This document shows positions 24,075 through 32,687 of a DNA stretch of 64,000 bases, piece after piece (position 1 is the first letter of the stretch; each line of letters starts with the position of its first letter). The notes under the pieces are model-generated. The model was not told the DNA's origin. It was given only the letters and a program-made list of their open reading frames with translations, and did not search any database. Made by a program: the position numbers and the translations under genes. Source of the DNA: Actinomadura macrotermitis (GTDB lineage: Bacteria > Actinomycetota > Actinomycetes > Streptosporangiales > Streptosporangiaceae); assembly GCF_009604375.1 (NCBI RefSeq), contig NZ_WEGH01000007.1:186001-250000 (forward strand), read 5' to 3'.

Positions 24075-25364
24075 CTAATCCGGATCGCCGTACGGAAGTT
24101 CGGCGACGACCGACCAGCCCGGTCCGCGCGGCCCGGCGGCCAGCCGGCCGCCGAGCATCGTCACCCGCTCGCGCATGCCGACCAGGCCGTGCCCGCCGCC
24201 GTGTTTGTCGGCGCCGTTCTCGCCGCCGCCGGGAGAGTCGGCGGCCTCGCCGCGCGGCCCGTCGTCGGTCACCTCCACCCGCAGCGCCTGCGGGCCGTAG
24301 TGGATCTCGGCCCGCACGGCCGAGCCCGGCGCGTACCGGGCGGCGTTGCTGAACGACTCCTGCACGATGCGGTAGGCCGACAGGTCCACGCCCGCCCCGA
24401 GCGACCGGGGCATCCCGACGACCGCCACCTCGATCGTCAGCCCGTAGCGGCGGGCCGTGGCGACCAGGTCGTCCAGCCGCTCCAGGCCGGGCTGCGGGGC
24501 GCGCTCGGCGCCCTCGTCGTCCGAGCGCAGCAGCCCGACCACCCGGCGGGTCTCGGTGAGCGCCTCGCGCGCGGCGTCGCGGACCACCTCGAAGGTCTGC
24601 CGGGCCGCGGGCGGCATGTCGGTGATCTTGTAGGGCGCCGCCTCGGCCTGCATCGCGATCACCGACATGTGGTGCGCGACCACGTCGTGCAGCTCGCGGG
24701 CGATGCGGGCGCGCTCCTCCAGCACCGCCTGGCGGGCCAGGTCCTGGCGGTGCTGCTCGGTGCGCACCCGCAGCTCGGCCTCCGCCGAGCTGCGGCCGCC
24801 GATCGCGTCGCCGAGGATCAGCGCCAGCACCACCATCCCCGACAGGATCACCCCGAACCAGCCGGGCATCGCGCCGACCAGCACGACCGGCGCGATGACG
24901 CCGAAGATGGTGACCGCGCCGACGCCCGCCGTCGCCTCCCGCGCGCCCGCGAGCGCCACCAGGAACAGCAGGACCAGGAACGCGATCCAGCCGGGCACCG
25001 GCCAGGGGAAGAAGTAGCGGCCGCTGAGGACCAGGCCGCCGACCAGGAACCCCAGGGCGCTCACCCGCCAGGCGGCGAGCGGCCAGCGCGCCGAGGCCAG
25101 CAGCGGCACCACCTGCGCGGCGGCGAGCAGCCAGGCGACGGTGGTGGGCGGCGGCGGGCGGAAGACGGTGAGCGGGATGGCGATCGTGCCGCCGGTGAGG
25201 CCCACCGTCGCCCCGGTGAGCAGGGTCAGGAACAGCACGCGCGCCCACAGCGGCCAGGGCAGACGCGCGCCGGGCGGGTCGTCGGGGCCGGGCAGGAGGG
25301 CCTGACGGACGCCGTGCGCCAGGGCGGTGCCCGGCCGGTGCCGGGCGGGATCGGAGTCGTTCAT
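24075..25364 (-). CDS. two-component sensor histidine kinase (NarL-partner type)
   Basis: Membrane histidine kinase of 429 residues. About five or six hydrophobic segments lie between residues 40 and 190 with only short loops, so the signal is probably sensed in the membrane. The HisKA_3 dimerisation helix carries the phospho-acceptor His226 in RARIARELHDVVAHHMSV, and the ATPase domain has NAARYAPGS (N box), DDGPRG and HGLVGMRERV (G box). The reading frame stays open for 1.8 kb upstream only because of G+C bias; ATG at 25364 starts the real protein. Paired with the response regulator downstream; this is the common DesK-like actinomycete type. Confidence 0.94.
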   Translation of the reverse strand: MNDSDPARHRPGTALAHGVRQALLPGPDDPPGARLPWPLWARVLFLTLLTGATVGLTGGTIAIPLTVFRPPPPTTVAWLLAAAQVVPLLASARWPLAAWRVSALGFLVGGLVLSGRYFFPWPVPGWIAFLVLLFLVALAGAREATAGVGAVTIFGVIAPVVLVGAMPGWFGVILSGMVVLALILGDAIGGRSSAEAELRVRTEQHRQDLARQAVLEERARIARELHDVVAHHMSVIAMQAEAAPYKITDMPPAARQTFEVVRDAAREALTETRRVVGLLRSDDEGAERAPQPGLERLDDLVATARRYGLTIEVAVVGMPRSLGAGVDLSAYRIVQESFSNAARYAPGSAVRAEIHYGPQALRVEVTDDGPRGEAADSPGGGENGADKHGGGHGLVGMRERVTMLGGRLAAGPRGPGWSVVAELPYGDPD

Positions 25365-25616
25365 TTGAGGCGAGCCTAGGCCGCGCGCCCCCGGTCCCGC
25401 GTGCCTCCTGAGAGGGAGATCGCGACCACCGCCCCCGGTACCGCCCGCCGGATCACCGGCGCCGGCTTCACGCTGCGTGAGCGGCGGAGGTCCCCGTTCC
25501 CCGGCGCGCGCCGCCCCGCCCGGCCGCCGCGCATGCCGCCGGTACTGCGGCATGTGGCTGGCCTGCGGCAATGGATCTTCCTGCATAAGGCCAGGGCGAT
25601 GGGGAAGATTCACGAT

Positions 25617-27107
25617 ATGGCCACTCACAGTAGCGGTGCGCAGCCGTCCCCGGCATCGAAAGAGGACGGCCCGTCCCACGCGACGGCCACCGCGGCGCTG
25701 CTGGCGTGCGCGGCCGCGCTCGGCGGCTTCCTCTTCGGCTACGACACCTCGGTGATCAACGGCACCGTGGACGCCCTGAAGTCCCAGTTCCACCTGAACT
25801 CGGTGGTGGTGGGCCTGGTGGTCTCCGCGGCGCTGCTCGGCTGCGCGGTCGGCGCCTGGTTCGCCGGGCCGCTCGCCGACCGGCTCGGCCGGATCCGCGT
25901 CATGCAGATCGCGGCGCTGCTGTTCTTCGTCAGCGCGGTCGGCTCGGCGCTCGCCTTCAACGCCGTCGACCTCACCTTCTGGCGGGTGGTCGGCGGCCTG
26001 GCCATCGGCGCCGCCTCGGTCATCGCGCCCGCCTACATCGCCGAGGTCGCGCCCGCCTCGATGCGCGGCCGGCTCGGCTCGCTGCAGCAGCTGGCGATCG
26101 TGCTCGGCATCTTCGCCGCCCTCGTCGCCGACTACATCATCGCCGAGGTGTCGGACGGCGGCGCGGCCGGGGACTTCCCCTGGGGCGGCTCGGCGTGGCG
26201 GTGGATGTTCGCCAGCGCCGCCGTGCCCGCGCTGCTGTACGGGGCGATCGCCACCACCATCCCCGAGTCGCCGCGCTACCTGGTCAAAAAGCACGAGCTC
26301 GGGCGCGCCCGCCAGGTGCTCGGCCGGCTGATGCCGCCGCCGGAGGTGGACGCCAAGGTCGGCGAGATCGTCAAGTCGGTCAAGAGCGACCGGCGGGTCC
26401 GGCTGTCCGACCTCAAGGGCGACCGGTTCGGGCTGAAGCCGATCGTGTGGACCGGCATCCTGCTGTCGGTGTTCCAGCAGTTCGTCGGCATCAACGTGAT
26501 CTTCTACTACTCCTCCACGCTGTGGCAGTCGGTCGGCTTCAGCGAGGGCGACGCCATGCTCACCTCGGTGATCACCTCGATCACCAACATCGTCACCACG
26601 CTCATCGCGATCGCGCTGGTGGACAAGGTCGGCCGCCGGCCGCTGCTGCTCGCCGGCGCCGCCGGCATGACGGTCACGCTCGCGGTGATGACGGTCTGCT
26701 TCGCCACCGCCCCGCTGGTGGACGGCAAGCCCGCGCTCGGCGACGTGGCCGGGCCCACCGCGCTGATCGCCGCCAACCTCTACGTGCTCGCCTTCGGCGC
26801 CACCTGGGGCCCGGTGGTGTGGGTGCTGCTCGGCGAGATGTTCAACAACTGGATCCGCACCTCGGCCCTCGCGGTCGCCGCCGCCGCCCAGTGGATCGCC
26901 AACTGGATCATCACCACCTCCTTCCCCGGCATGGCCTCGGTCAGCCTCGGCCTGGCCTACGGCACCTACGCGGTGTTCGCCGCCCTGGCCTTCGTCTTCG
27001 TCTTCAAGGCGGTGCCCGAGACCAAGGGCCGCGAGCTGGAGGACATGGACTCCCTGCACGCGCCGGGCCACGGCCGGTCCCGTACGGGCGAGGAGCCCGT
27101 GCGCTAA
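25617..27107 (+). CDS. sugar-porter MFS transporter
   Basis: Major facilitator protein of the sugar porter family, 496 residues, with 12 predicted helices. Family signatures are FLFGYDTSVINGTVD in helix 1, GPLADRLGRIRVM after helix 2, AEVAPASMRGRLGSLQQLAI, PESPRYLVKK at the end of helix 6, FQQFVGINVIFYYSSTLW in helix 7, DKVGRRPLLL and the C-terminal PETKGRELEDMD. It is close to GlcP and Glut-type proton symporters, so glucose or another hexose is the likely substrate. ATG at 25617 is preferred over 25599. The frame extends to 25401, but that part is not family-like. No sugar genes adjoin. Confidence 0.93.
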   Translation: MATHSSGAQPSPASKEDGPSHATATAALLACAAALGGFLFGYDTSVINGTVDALKSQFHLNSVVVGLVVSAALLGCAVGAWFAGPLADRLGRIRVMQIAALLFFVSAVGSALAFNAVDLTFWRVVGGLAIGAASVIAPAYIAEVAPASMRGRLGSLQQLAIVLGIFAALVADYIIAEVSDGGAAGDFPWGGSAWRWMFASAAVPALLYGAIATTIPESPRYLVKKHELGRARQVLGRLMPPPEVDAKVGEIVKSVKSDRRVRLSDLKGDRFGLKPIVWTGILLSVFQQFVGINVIFYYSSTLWQSVGFSEGDAMLTSVITSITNIVTTLIAIALVDKVGRRPLLLAGAAGMTVTLAVMTVCFATAPLVDGKPALGDVAGPTALIAANLYVLAFGATWGPVVWVLLGEMFNNWIRTSALAVAAAAQWIANWIITTSFPGMASVSLGLAYGTYAVFAALAFVFVFKAVPETKGRELEDMDSLHAPGHGRSRTGEEPVR

Positions 27108-27110
27108 CAT
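27105..27110 (+). promoter_or_regulatory. -10-like box for a leaderless thrS leader ORF
   Basis: TAACAT fits the actinobacterial TAnnnT -10 pattern and ends 7 bases before the ATG at 27118, the spacing expected for a leaderless transcript. It overlaps the stop codon of the sugar transporter. I could not see a good -35 box. Confidence 0.4.
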
Positions 27111-27117
27111 GGGAGGC

Positions 27118-27183
27118 ATGATGGCGGCCGCGCAGGAGACGACGACGCCGGGTACGCCCCGGCGCCGCGGTCGCATGTCCTGA
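27118..27183 (+). CDS. threonine-codon-rich leader peptide upstream of thrS (candidate)
   Basis: A 21-residue ORF, MMAAAQETTTPGTPRRRGRM plus a final S. It has four threonine codons, all ACG, three of them consecutive (27139-27147) and one at 27154-27156. GGGAGG lies just upstream. The stop at 27181 is 14 bases before a perfect terminator hairpin, and thrS begins 116 bases after the stop. A short hairpin, CGCCGGG (27146-27152) with CCCGGCG (27158-27164), lies inside the ORF across the last threonine codons. A ribosome stalled for charged tRNA-Thr would prevent it forming. This is the layout of ribosome-mediated attenuation; function is inferred. Confidence 0.55.
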   Translation: MMAAAQETTTPGTPRRRGRMS

Positions 27184-27196
27184 ACGTGCAGACGGC

Positions 27197-27226
27197 AAGG
27201 CCCCGGGAATCCGTTCCCGGGGCCTT
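27197..27226 (+). terminator. strong hairpin between leader ORF and thrS (terminator/attenuator)
   Basis: AAGGCCCCGGGAA (27197-27209) pairs perfectly with TTCCCGGGGCCTT (27214-27226) around TCCG. The downstream tract GCTGCTTTGC is only moderately U-rich. It either ends the transporter transcript or attenuates thrS. GCCCCGG in the leader (27156-27162) is complementary to CCGGGGC of its right arm, so an alternative fold is possible. Confidence 0.7.
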
Positions 27227-27243
27227 GCTGCTTTGCGAGTCGC

Positions 27244-27249
27244 TAATCT
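27244..27249 (+). promoter_or_regulatory. -10-like box close to thrS
   Basis: TAATCT fits the TAnnnT pattern and stands out in G+C-rich sequence, 50 bases before the thrS GTG. If used, thrS would also have a promoter beyond the terminator hairpin, which bears on the attenuation hypothesis. No clear -35 is seen. Confidence 0.35.
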
Positions 27250-27298
27250 GAGCCCGCTGAACCCACACCCACTGTCCGCACACCCGAGGGAGAAACCC

Positions 27299-29275
27299 GT
27301 GTCCACCGTGTCAGAGCTGCGCATCAATCTCGACGGGAGCGATCGAGTGGTGCCCGCCGGCACGACCGCCGGGCAGGCCCTGGACGCCGACGGCCGCACC
27401 GTCATCGCCGCCCGCGTGGACGGCGAGCTGCGCGACCTGGAGTACCCGGTGGCGGACGGCGAGCGGATCGAGCCGGTGGAGATCGGCTCGGTCGACGGCC
27501 GGGCGATCATGCGCCACTCCGCCGCGCACGTGATGGCGCAGGCCGTCCAGGAGCTGTTCCCCGAGGCCAAGCTCGGCATCGGCCCGCCGGTGGAGAACGG
27601 CTTCTACTACGACTTCGACGTCGCCGAGCCGTTCACCCCCGACGACCTGAAGCGCATCGAGAAGCGGATGCGCGAGATCGTCAAGCAGGGGCAGCGGTTC
27701 GCGCGCCGGGTGGTCTCCGACGACGAGGCCCGCGCCGAGCTGGCCGGCGAGCCTTACAAGCTGGAGCTCATCGGGCTGAAGGGCGCGGCGTCCTCCGACG
27801 ACGGCGCCGACGTGGAGGTGGGCGCCGGCGAGCTCACCATCTACGACAACCTGGACGCCAAGTCGGGCGAGCTGCAGTGGAAGGACCTGTGCCGCGGCCC
27901 GCACCTGCCGACCACCCGCGTCATCCCGGCGTTCAAGCTCATGCGCACCGGCGGCGCGTACTGGCGCGGCAGCGAGAAGAACCCGCAGCTGCAGCGCATC
28001 TACGGCACCGCCTGGGAGTCGCGCGAGCGCCAGGACGAGCACCTGAAGATGCTGGAGGAGGCCGAGAAGCGCGACCACCGCAAGCTCGGCGCCGAGCTCG
28101 ACCTGTTCTCCTTCCCGAACCAGATCGGCAGCGGCCTGGCGGTCTTCCACCCGAAGGGCGGCGTGGTCCGCCGGGTGATGGAGGACTACTCGCGCCGCCG
28201 GCACGAGGAGGAGGGGTACGAGTTCGTCAACACCCCCCACATCACCAAGGGGCACCTGTTCGAGACCTCCGGCCACCTCGGCTGGTACAAGGACGACATG
28301 TTCCCGGCGATGGAGGTGGACGGGGCCGACTACTACCTCAAGCCGATGAACTGCCCGATGCACAACCTGATCTTCGACGCGCGCGGGCGGTCCTACCGGG
28401 AGCTGCCGCTGCGGCTGTTCGAGTTCGGCAGCGTCTACCGGTTCGAGAAGTCCGGCGTGGTGCACGGCCTCACCCGCGTCCGCGGCATGACCCAGGACGA
28501 CGCGCACATCTACTGCACCCGCGAGCAGATGGGCGGCGAGATCAAGAGCCTGCTGCGGTTCGTGCTCGGCCTGCTGCGCGACTACGGCCTGAACGAGTTC
28601 TACCTGGAGCTGTCCACCAGGGACGACTCGGAGAAGTTCATCGGCTCGGCCGAGAACTGGGAGACCGCCACCGAGGCGCTGCGCGAGGCGGCGGTGGAGA
28701 CCGGCCTGGACCTGGTGCCCGACCCCGGCGGCGCGGCGTTCTACGGCCCCAAGATCTCGGTGCAGGCCCGCGACGCGATCGGCCGGACCTGGCAGCTGTC
28801 CACCATCCAGGTCGACTTCAACCAGCCCGAGCGGTTCGGCCTGGAGTACCAGGCCGCCGACGGCACCCGGCAGCGTCCCGTCATGATCCACCGGGCGCTG
28901 TTCGGGTCGATCGAGCGGTTCTTCGGCGTACTGCTGGAGCACTACGCGGGCGCGATGCCGCCGTGGCTGGCGCCCGTCCAGGTGACCGGCATCCCGATCG
29001 GCGACGCGCACGTCCCGCACCTGGAGCGGATCGCCGGGCTGCTGCGCGCGCGCGGCATCCGGGTCGAGGTGGACACCTCCGCCGACCGGATGCAGAAGAA
29101 GATCCGCAACGCGCAGAAGCAGAAGGTCCCGTTCATGCTGCTGGCCGGTGACGAGGACGTCGCCAAGGACGCGGTGTCGTTCCGCTACCGCAGCGGCGAG
29201 CAGAAGAACGGCGTCTCGATCGAGGAGGCGGTCGAGGAGATCGTCAAGACCGTCGAGGCGCGCGTCCAGATCTGA
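27299..29275 (+). CDS. thrS: threonyl-tRNA synthetase
   Basis: Class II aminoacyl-tRNA synthetase charging tRNA-Thr, 658 residues. Domains in order: TGS (1-65); the editing domain (about 66-230, with RHSAAHVMAQAVQELFP, corresponding to HxxxH); the catalytic core with the zinc-site Cys352 in MNCPMHN and motif 2 FRFEFGSVYR-like sequence (LFEFGSVYRFEKSG); and the C-terminal anticodon-binding domain (from VQVTGIPIGDAH). GTG at 27299 has GAGGGAGAA 5 bases upstream; a longer frame from 27233 has no site. It is preceded by a threonine-rich mini-ORF and a terminator. In gene order it begins the conserved pgsA/pimA region. Confidence 0.97.
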   Translation: MSTVSELRINLDGSDRVVPAGTTAGQALDADGRTVIAARVDGELRDLEYPVADGERIEPVEIGSVDGRAIMRHSAAHVMAQAVQELFPEAKLGIGPPVENGFYYDFDVAEPFTPDDLKRIEKRMREIVKQGQRFARRVVSDDEARAELAGEPYKLELIGLKGAASSDDGADVEVGAGELTIYDNLDAKSGELQWKDLCRGPHLPTTRVIPAFKLMRTGGAYWRGSEKNPQLQRIYGTAWESRERQDEHLKMLEEAEKRDHRKLGAELDLFSFPNQIGSGLAVFHPKGGVVRRVMEDYSRRRHEEEGYEFVNTPHITKGHLFETSGHLGWYKDDMFPAMEVDGADYYLKPMNCPMHNLIFDARGRSYRELPLRLFEFGSVYRFEKSGVVHGLTRVRGMTQDDAHIYCTREQMGGEIKSLLRFVLGLLRDYGLNEFYLELSTRDDSEKFIGSAENWETATEALREAAVETGLDLVPDPGGAAFYGPKISVQARDAIGRTWQLSTIQVDFNQPERFGLEYQAADGTRQRPVMIHRALFGSIERFFGVLLEHYAGAMPPWLAPVQVTGIPIGDAHVPHLERIAGLLRARGIRVEVDTSADRMQKKIRNAQKQKVPFMLLAGDEDVAKDAVSFRYRSGEQKNGVSIEEAVEEIVKTVEARVQI

Positions 29276-29285
29276 CCGGGCCGTG

Positions 29286-29317
29286 CGGCCGGCCCCCGCC
29301 CGCGCGGGGGCCGGCCG
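29286..29317 (+). terminator. 14-bp hairpin after thrS
   Basis: CGGCCGGCCCCCGC (29286-29299) pairs perfectly with GCGGGGGCCGGCCG (29304-29317) around CCGC, 10 bases after the thrS stop. No T-tract follows, so it is a weak or factor-assisted terminator at best. Confidence 0.55.
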
Positions 29318-29393
29318 CCGCCGGCCTGGGCGCCGGGGCGGCGCGGAGTTGGTAGCCTCAGCGGTCACTTGTCACGACCCGGGGAGAATGCGG

Positions 29394-30011
29394 ATGAAGT
29401 CCACGAGAGGTGCCCGTGGTGCGCGGCCGATCTGGGGCCGGGTCGCCGGTTACGGCGGCGCCGGGCTGCTCGTGGTCATCGCCGTGGCGGTGCTGCTGAT
29501 GCCGCTGTTCGACAAGGACCCGGTGGGCGGCGGGCCGGCGGCCGGGGCGGGCCCGGCCCAGGGGACCGGGCCCGGGACGGTGCCCGGGCAGGGCGGCGGC
29601 GTGCCCACGACCCCGGGCAACCCGGTGCCGCAGCAGAACAACGGCGGCCGGCCGTATCCCGGCGGCCGCACCCCGCAGCAGAACCAGCAGGGCGGCAATC
29701 CCAACATCGGGCCGCAGTACCCCGCGCCGGGCGGGACCGCCCTCACCTGGTGCCCGGAGGGGACCGCGGTCTACCGGGCGGTGCAGGGCGGCGTCGACCT
29801 GCTGATCAGCGTCACCGCGAGCGGCCTGGTCCGGGCCGAGATGACGCTCGGCGGGCGCGAGCCGGAGGTCAGGCAGGCCACGGTGAAGGCGGGCCGGCCG
29901 CACACCTTCCGCTTCCAGGGGATCTCCCCGGCGCTGGTGCAGCGGGTGAAGATCACCACGGTGTCGATCGGCGCCGCGATGGAGACCTGCTACGCCCGTC
30001 CCGCCTCCTGA
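29394..30011 (+). CDS. single-span membrane protein with proline/glutamine-rich linker
   Basis: Protein of 205 residues I do not recognise. A short basic N-terminus (KSTRGARGARPIWGR) precedes one membrane segment (GLLVVIAVAVLLMPLF, residues about 25-40). A low-complexity linker rich in G, P, Q and N covers about 43-112, and a small globular C-terminal domain with two cysteines (TWCPEG and METCYA) may form a disulfide outside the cell. This is the layout of an anchored extracytoplasmic protein. The ATG at 29394 is chosen because GGGGAG lies 7 bases upstream. It is alone between thrS and the convergent Asp23/Gls24 gene. Confidence 0.7.
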   Translation: MKSTRGARGARPIWGRVAGYGGAGLLVVIAVAVLLMPLFDKDPVGGGPAAGAGPAQGTGPGTVPGQGGGVPTTPGNPVPQQNNGGRPYPGGRTPQQNQQGGNPNIGPQYPAPGGTALTWCPEGTAVYRAVQGGVDLLISVTASGLVRAEMTLGGREPEVRQATVKAGRPHTFRFQGISPALVQRVKITTVSIGAAMETCYARPAS

Positions 30012-30029
30012 TCCGGGGCGGGCCGGCGC

Positions 30030-30545
30030 TCAGGCGCCCGGCAGCCGCACGTCCTCGACCGTCACGTTGACGGCGGCCACCCGCCGGCCGAGCATCAGCC
30101 CGGCGACGCGGGTGACGTTGGCCCGCACGTTGCGCGCCACCTCCATGATCACGCTGCCGTACTCCACGGCCACCAGCAGGTCCAGCGTCACCTCGTCGTC
30201 GCGCAGCAGGACGCGCACCCCGGGCCGGTCCGGCCGCGCGGCGCCCGCGGGCCCGGCGCCGTCCGCGCGCCGCCCGCCGAGCCCGGCGACCCCGGCGACC
30301 TCCAGCGCGGCCAGCACGGCGATCTTCTCGACGACCTCGTCCTCGATGTTGATCAGGCCCGGCGGGTCCGTGGCGGAGGCGGTCCCCCCGAAGGCGAGGC
30401 CCGGCGCGGGCGGAACGGGCGGCGCGGCCGTCGGCGCGGCGAGCGGCGGGCCGCCGGGCGGGCCGGGGAAGAAGGGCATGGACCTGCCCTCGGAGTACGG
30501 GTCCTGCCCGCCGCCGTCCGGATGGCCCTTGCCGAGGTCGGTCAT
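30030..30545 (-). CDS. Asp23/Gls24 family protein
   Basis: Envelope-stress-associated small protein, 171 residues. The C-terminal 100 residues carry the family pattern: INIEDEVVEKIAVLAALEVAGVAGL, LDLLVAVEYGSVIMEVARNV and VNVTVEDVRLPG. The N-terminal 65 residues are a glycine/proline-rich extension (PFFPGPPGGPPL). Family members such as AmaP-bound Asp23 sit under the membrane; actinomycete copies are often several per genome and poorly studied. ATG at 30545 has TGGGAG upstream. It stands alone, convergent with the preceding gene. Confidence 0.85.
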   Translation of the reverse strand: MTDLGKGHPDGGGQDPYSEGRSMPFFPGPPGGPPLAAPTAAPPVPPAPGLAFGGTASATDPPGLINIEDEVVEKIAVLAALEVAGVAGLGGRRADGAGPAGAARPDRPGVRVLLRDDEVTLDLLVAVEYGSVIMEVARNVRANVTRVAGLMLGRRVAAVNVTVEDVRLPGA

Positions 30546-30749
30546 CGCGCGGCTCCCAGAGCGTGTCGGTCGTCCCTGTGCCGGTCCATGGTGCCGGGTG
30601 CGCACGACGCCCGTCGATACCCGGGGAACATACCGTCCGGACTTGTTCACGCCGGGTGTTCCGGGGCGTCGCCGGGGAGCCCGGATACAGGGCATCGCCC
30701 ATCTCTCTCTATGCTGCTGGACAGGCCGTGAACAAAGGAGAGCGCCGCC

Positions 30750-31379
30750 TTGAGCGTAGAGCCGGAGGAGCACGTGGTGCAGGAGGCGCGCTCGGACGCG
30801 CCCGGACCGGGCCCGCAGCCCGTGCCGGAGCCCCTGTTCGAGGAGGAACGCGGGGGCGCGGGCGTCGCCGACAACTTCCAGCGGCTCTGGACGCCGCACC
30901 GGATGGCCTACATCAAGGGCGAGAACAAGCCGACCGGGGCCGGCGCCGAGGACGGCTGCCCGTTCTGCGAGATCCCCAAGATGTCCGACGAGGACGGGCT
31001 GATCGTGGCCCGGGGCCGCGCGGTCTACGCGGTGCTGAACCTCTACCCCTACAACTCCGGCCACCTCATGGTCGTCCCCTACCGGCACGTCGCCGACTAC
31101 ACCGAGCTGGACGCCGGGGAGTACACCGAGCTGGCCGAGCTGACCCGGCGGGCGCTCACCGCGCTGCGCAAGGCGAGCGGCGCGCAGGGCTTCAACGTCG
31201 GCCTGAACCTCGGCCAGGTCGCGGGCGCCGGCATCGCCGCGCACCTGCACCAGCACATCGTGCCGCGGTGGGGCGGCGACACCAACTTCATGCCGGTGGT
31301 CGGGCACACCCGGGTGCTGCCGCAGCTGCTGCGCGACACCCGCCAGATCATCGCCGACGCCTGGCCGGGAGAGGACTGA
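30750..31379 (+). CDS. HIT-family nucleotide phosphorylase/hydrolase
   Basis: Histidine-triad protein of 209 residues, of the class that includes mycobacterial Ap4A phosphorylase (Rv2613c), which sits in the same place between thrS and pgsA. The triad HLHQH is at residues 165-169 (catalytic His167) in HLHQHIVPRWGGDTNF. CPFCEI at 70-75 is a partial metal site. The probable reaction is phosphorolysis or hydrolysis of Ap4A-type dinucleotides. The start is a TTG at 30750 with AAAGGAGAG upstream, unusual but best supported. The first 40 residues are a proline/glutamate-rich extension. Confidence 0.93.
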   Translation: MSVEPEEHVVQEARSDAPGPGPQPVPEPLFEEERGGAGVADNFQRLWTPHRMAYIKGENKPTGAGAEDGCPFCEIPKMSDEDGLIVARGRAVYAVLNLYPYNSGHLMVVPYRHVADYTELDAGEYTELAELTRRALTALRKASGAQGFNVGLNLGQVAGAGIAAHLHQHIVPRWGGDTNFMPVVGHTRVLPQLLRDTRQIIADAWPGED

Positions 31380-31380
31380 C

Positions 31381-31797
31381 ATGGCCCGGACCGACATGCC
31401 CCCGCGGGAACGCCCGGTGCTGGTCTACGACGGCGACTGCGGCTTCTGCACCACCTCGGTGCGGTTCCTGGAGCGCCGGGTGCCCACCTCGGCCGAGGTG
31501 GTGGCGTACCAGTTCGCCGATCTGGACGCGCTCGGCGTCACCGCCGAGCGGGCCGGGTACGAGGTGCTGTGGGTCGCCCGCGACGGGCGGGTGTCGGGCG
31601 GCGCGGAGGCGATCGGGCGGCTGCTCACCGACGCCGGCGGCCTCTGGCGCGTGCCCGGCGTGCTCATGCGGGTCGCGCCGGTGAGCTGGGTCGCGCACGC
31701 CGTCTACCGGCTGGTCGCGAACAACCGCCAGCGGATGCCCGGCGGCACCGCCGCGTGCGCGCTGCCCGCCGCGCAGCGGCCCGGCACGGGCGGCTAG
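31381..31797 (+). CDS. DCC-family thiol-disulfide oxidoreductase (DUF393)
   Basis: Small thioredoxin-like protein of 138 residues. It opens with VLVYDGDCGFCTTSVRFLER, the DCC signature with the redox pair Cys20-Cys23 (CGFC). A later block VARDGRVSGGAEAIGRLL is typical of the family. Substrate unknown. It begins one base after the HIT gene stop, so it is co-transcribed. Its TAG stop overlaps the stop of the convergent HTTM gene in a shared CTAG. DCC and HTTM proteins are often neighbours or fused, so they may work together. Confidence 0.9.
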   Translation: MARTDMPPRERPVLVYDGDCGFCTTSVRFLERRVPTSAEVVAYQFADLDALGVTAERAGYEVLWVARDGRVSGGAEAIGRLLTDAGGLWRVPGVLMRVAPVSWVAHAVYRLVANNRQRMPGGTAACALPAAQRPGTGG

Positions 31798-32687
31798 GAC
31801 GACGCGAGCGGCGTCCCCGCGGGGACGGCCGCCGCGGGCTCGGCGCCCTGCGGCCTCCCGCCGGGAAGCCGCTCCGACAGGCGCTCCAGCGGCAGGAACG
31901 CGGCCAGCCAGATCGCGTGCGGCAGGAAGTGGATGCTCATCAGCGCGTAGGTGACCGCGTGGAAGCCGGCGAAGCCGAGCACGGCCAGGTGGAGCGGGCG
32001 GCCGCGCAGGAACAGCAGCGCCGGCGAGGCGGTCTCGGCGGCCATCGTGAACCACTGGCTGATCTTCAGCGGCACCGGGTAGTCGATGAGCAGGCGGCCG
32101 AGCGGCGAGCCGCGGCGGCTGAGCGCCCACTGCGTGGTGGACCCGTTCGGCCAGGCGGGGAAGCCGCCGAAGCGCACCTTGGCCCACGCCGACAGGAAGT
32201 AGGCGGCGACGACCGCGACCTGGACGCAGCGCGCCGCCCAGGCGCCGGCCTCGGTCCCGGCCCGGTCGCGCAGCCCGGCCCGCCCGGCGGTCGGCAGCAC
32301 CAGCAGCGCCACCACCAGCGCCAGGTGGTCGTGGTCGACCTTGCCGTAGGACATGCTGACCAGCACCCACCACAGGTAGCCGAACGCGGCGGTGAACCCC
32401 GCGACGCGGGTGAGGCGCCCGGTCGCGGCGACCAGCCCGGCGACGACGACCACGGCCAGCAGCGCGTACATCGCGCCCGGGGCGGGGGCGGGGATGTGCA
32501 GCCAGCGGGCGAGGCGCACCGGCTGGTAGAGGTCGGCGGGCAGTTCGGCGTGCGCGAGCGTGCTGTTGGTCAGCAGCAGCATGTCGAACGGCAGGAACCC
32601 GTAGGCCAGGACGCGCAGCCAGGCGATCCGGGCGCGGGGGACCGGGGCGTACCACCAGTGCCGCCAGGCGGCGGCGGGGCCGGTCAC
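31794..32687 (-). CDS. HTTM-domain membrane protein
   Basis: Integral membrane protein of 297 residues with about seven hydrophobic segments. It resembles the HTTM domain (the transmembrane part of vitamin K-dependent gamma-carboxylase relatives). Marks are ARIAWLRVLAYGFLPFDML at the start, DHDHLALVVALLVLPTAGRA, YFLSAWAKVRFGGFPAWPNG and a histidine-rich MSIHFLPHAIW near the end. The GTG start overlaps the upstream gene's stop (GTGA). Enzymatic activity is unknown; bacterial HTTM proteins have no vitamin K cycle evident here. It forms a two-gene operon with the small membrane protein upstream. Confidence 0.85.
   Translation of the reverse strand: MTGPAAAWRHWWYAPVPRARIAWLRVLAYGFLPFDMLLLTNSTLAHAELPADLYQPVRLARWLHIPAPAPGAMYALLAVVVVAGLVAATGRLTRVAGFTAAFGYLWWVLVSMSYGKVDHDHLALVVALLVLPTAGRAGLRDRAGTEAGAWAARCVQVAVVAAYFLSAWAKVRFGGFPAWPNGSTTQWALSRRGSPLGRLLIDYPVPLKISQWFTMAAETASPALLFLRGRPLHLAVLGFAGFHAVTYALMSIHFLPHAIWLAAFLPLERLSERLPGGRPQGAEPAAAVPAGTPLASS

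Noticed and set aside
24659..25379. Plus-strand frame antisense to the histidine kinase, His/Gln/Asp rich
   Set aside because: A reverse-complement artefact of the hydrophobic kinase coding region; no ribosome site and no family resemblance.
24075..27176. Very long minus-strand open frame continuing upstream of the histidine kinase over the sugar-transporter gene
   Set aside because: The part beyond 25364 is the reverse complement of the transporter, whose product has clear family motifs. Its translation is a low-complexity G/R/H/D string typical of a G+C-driven shadow frame.
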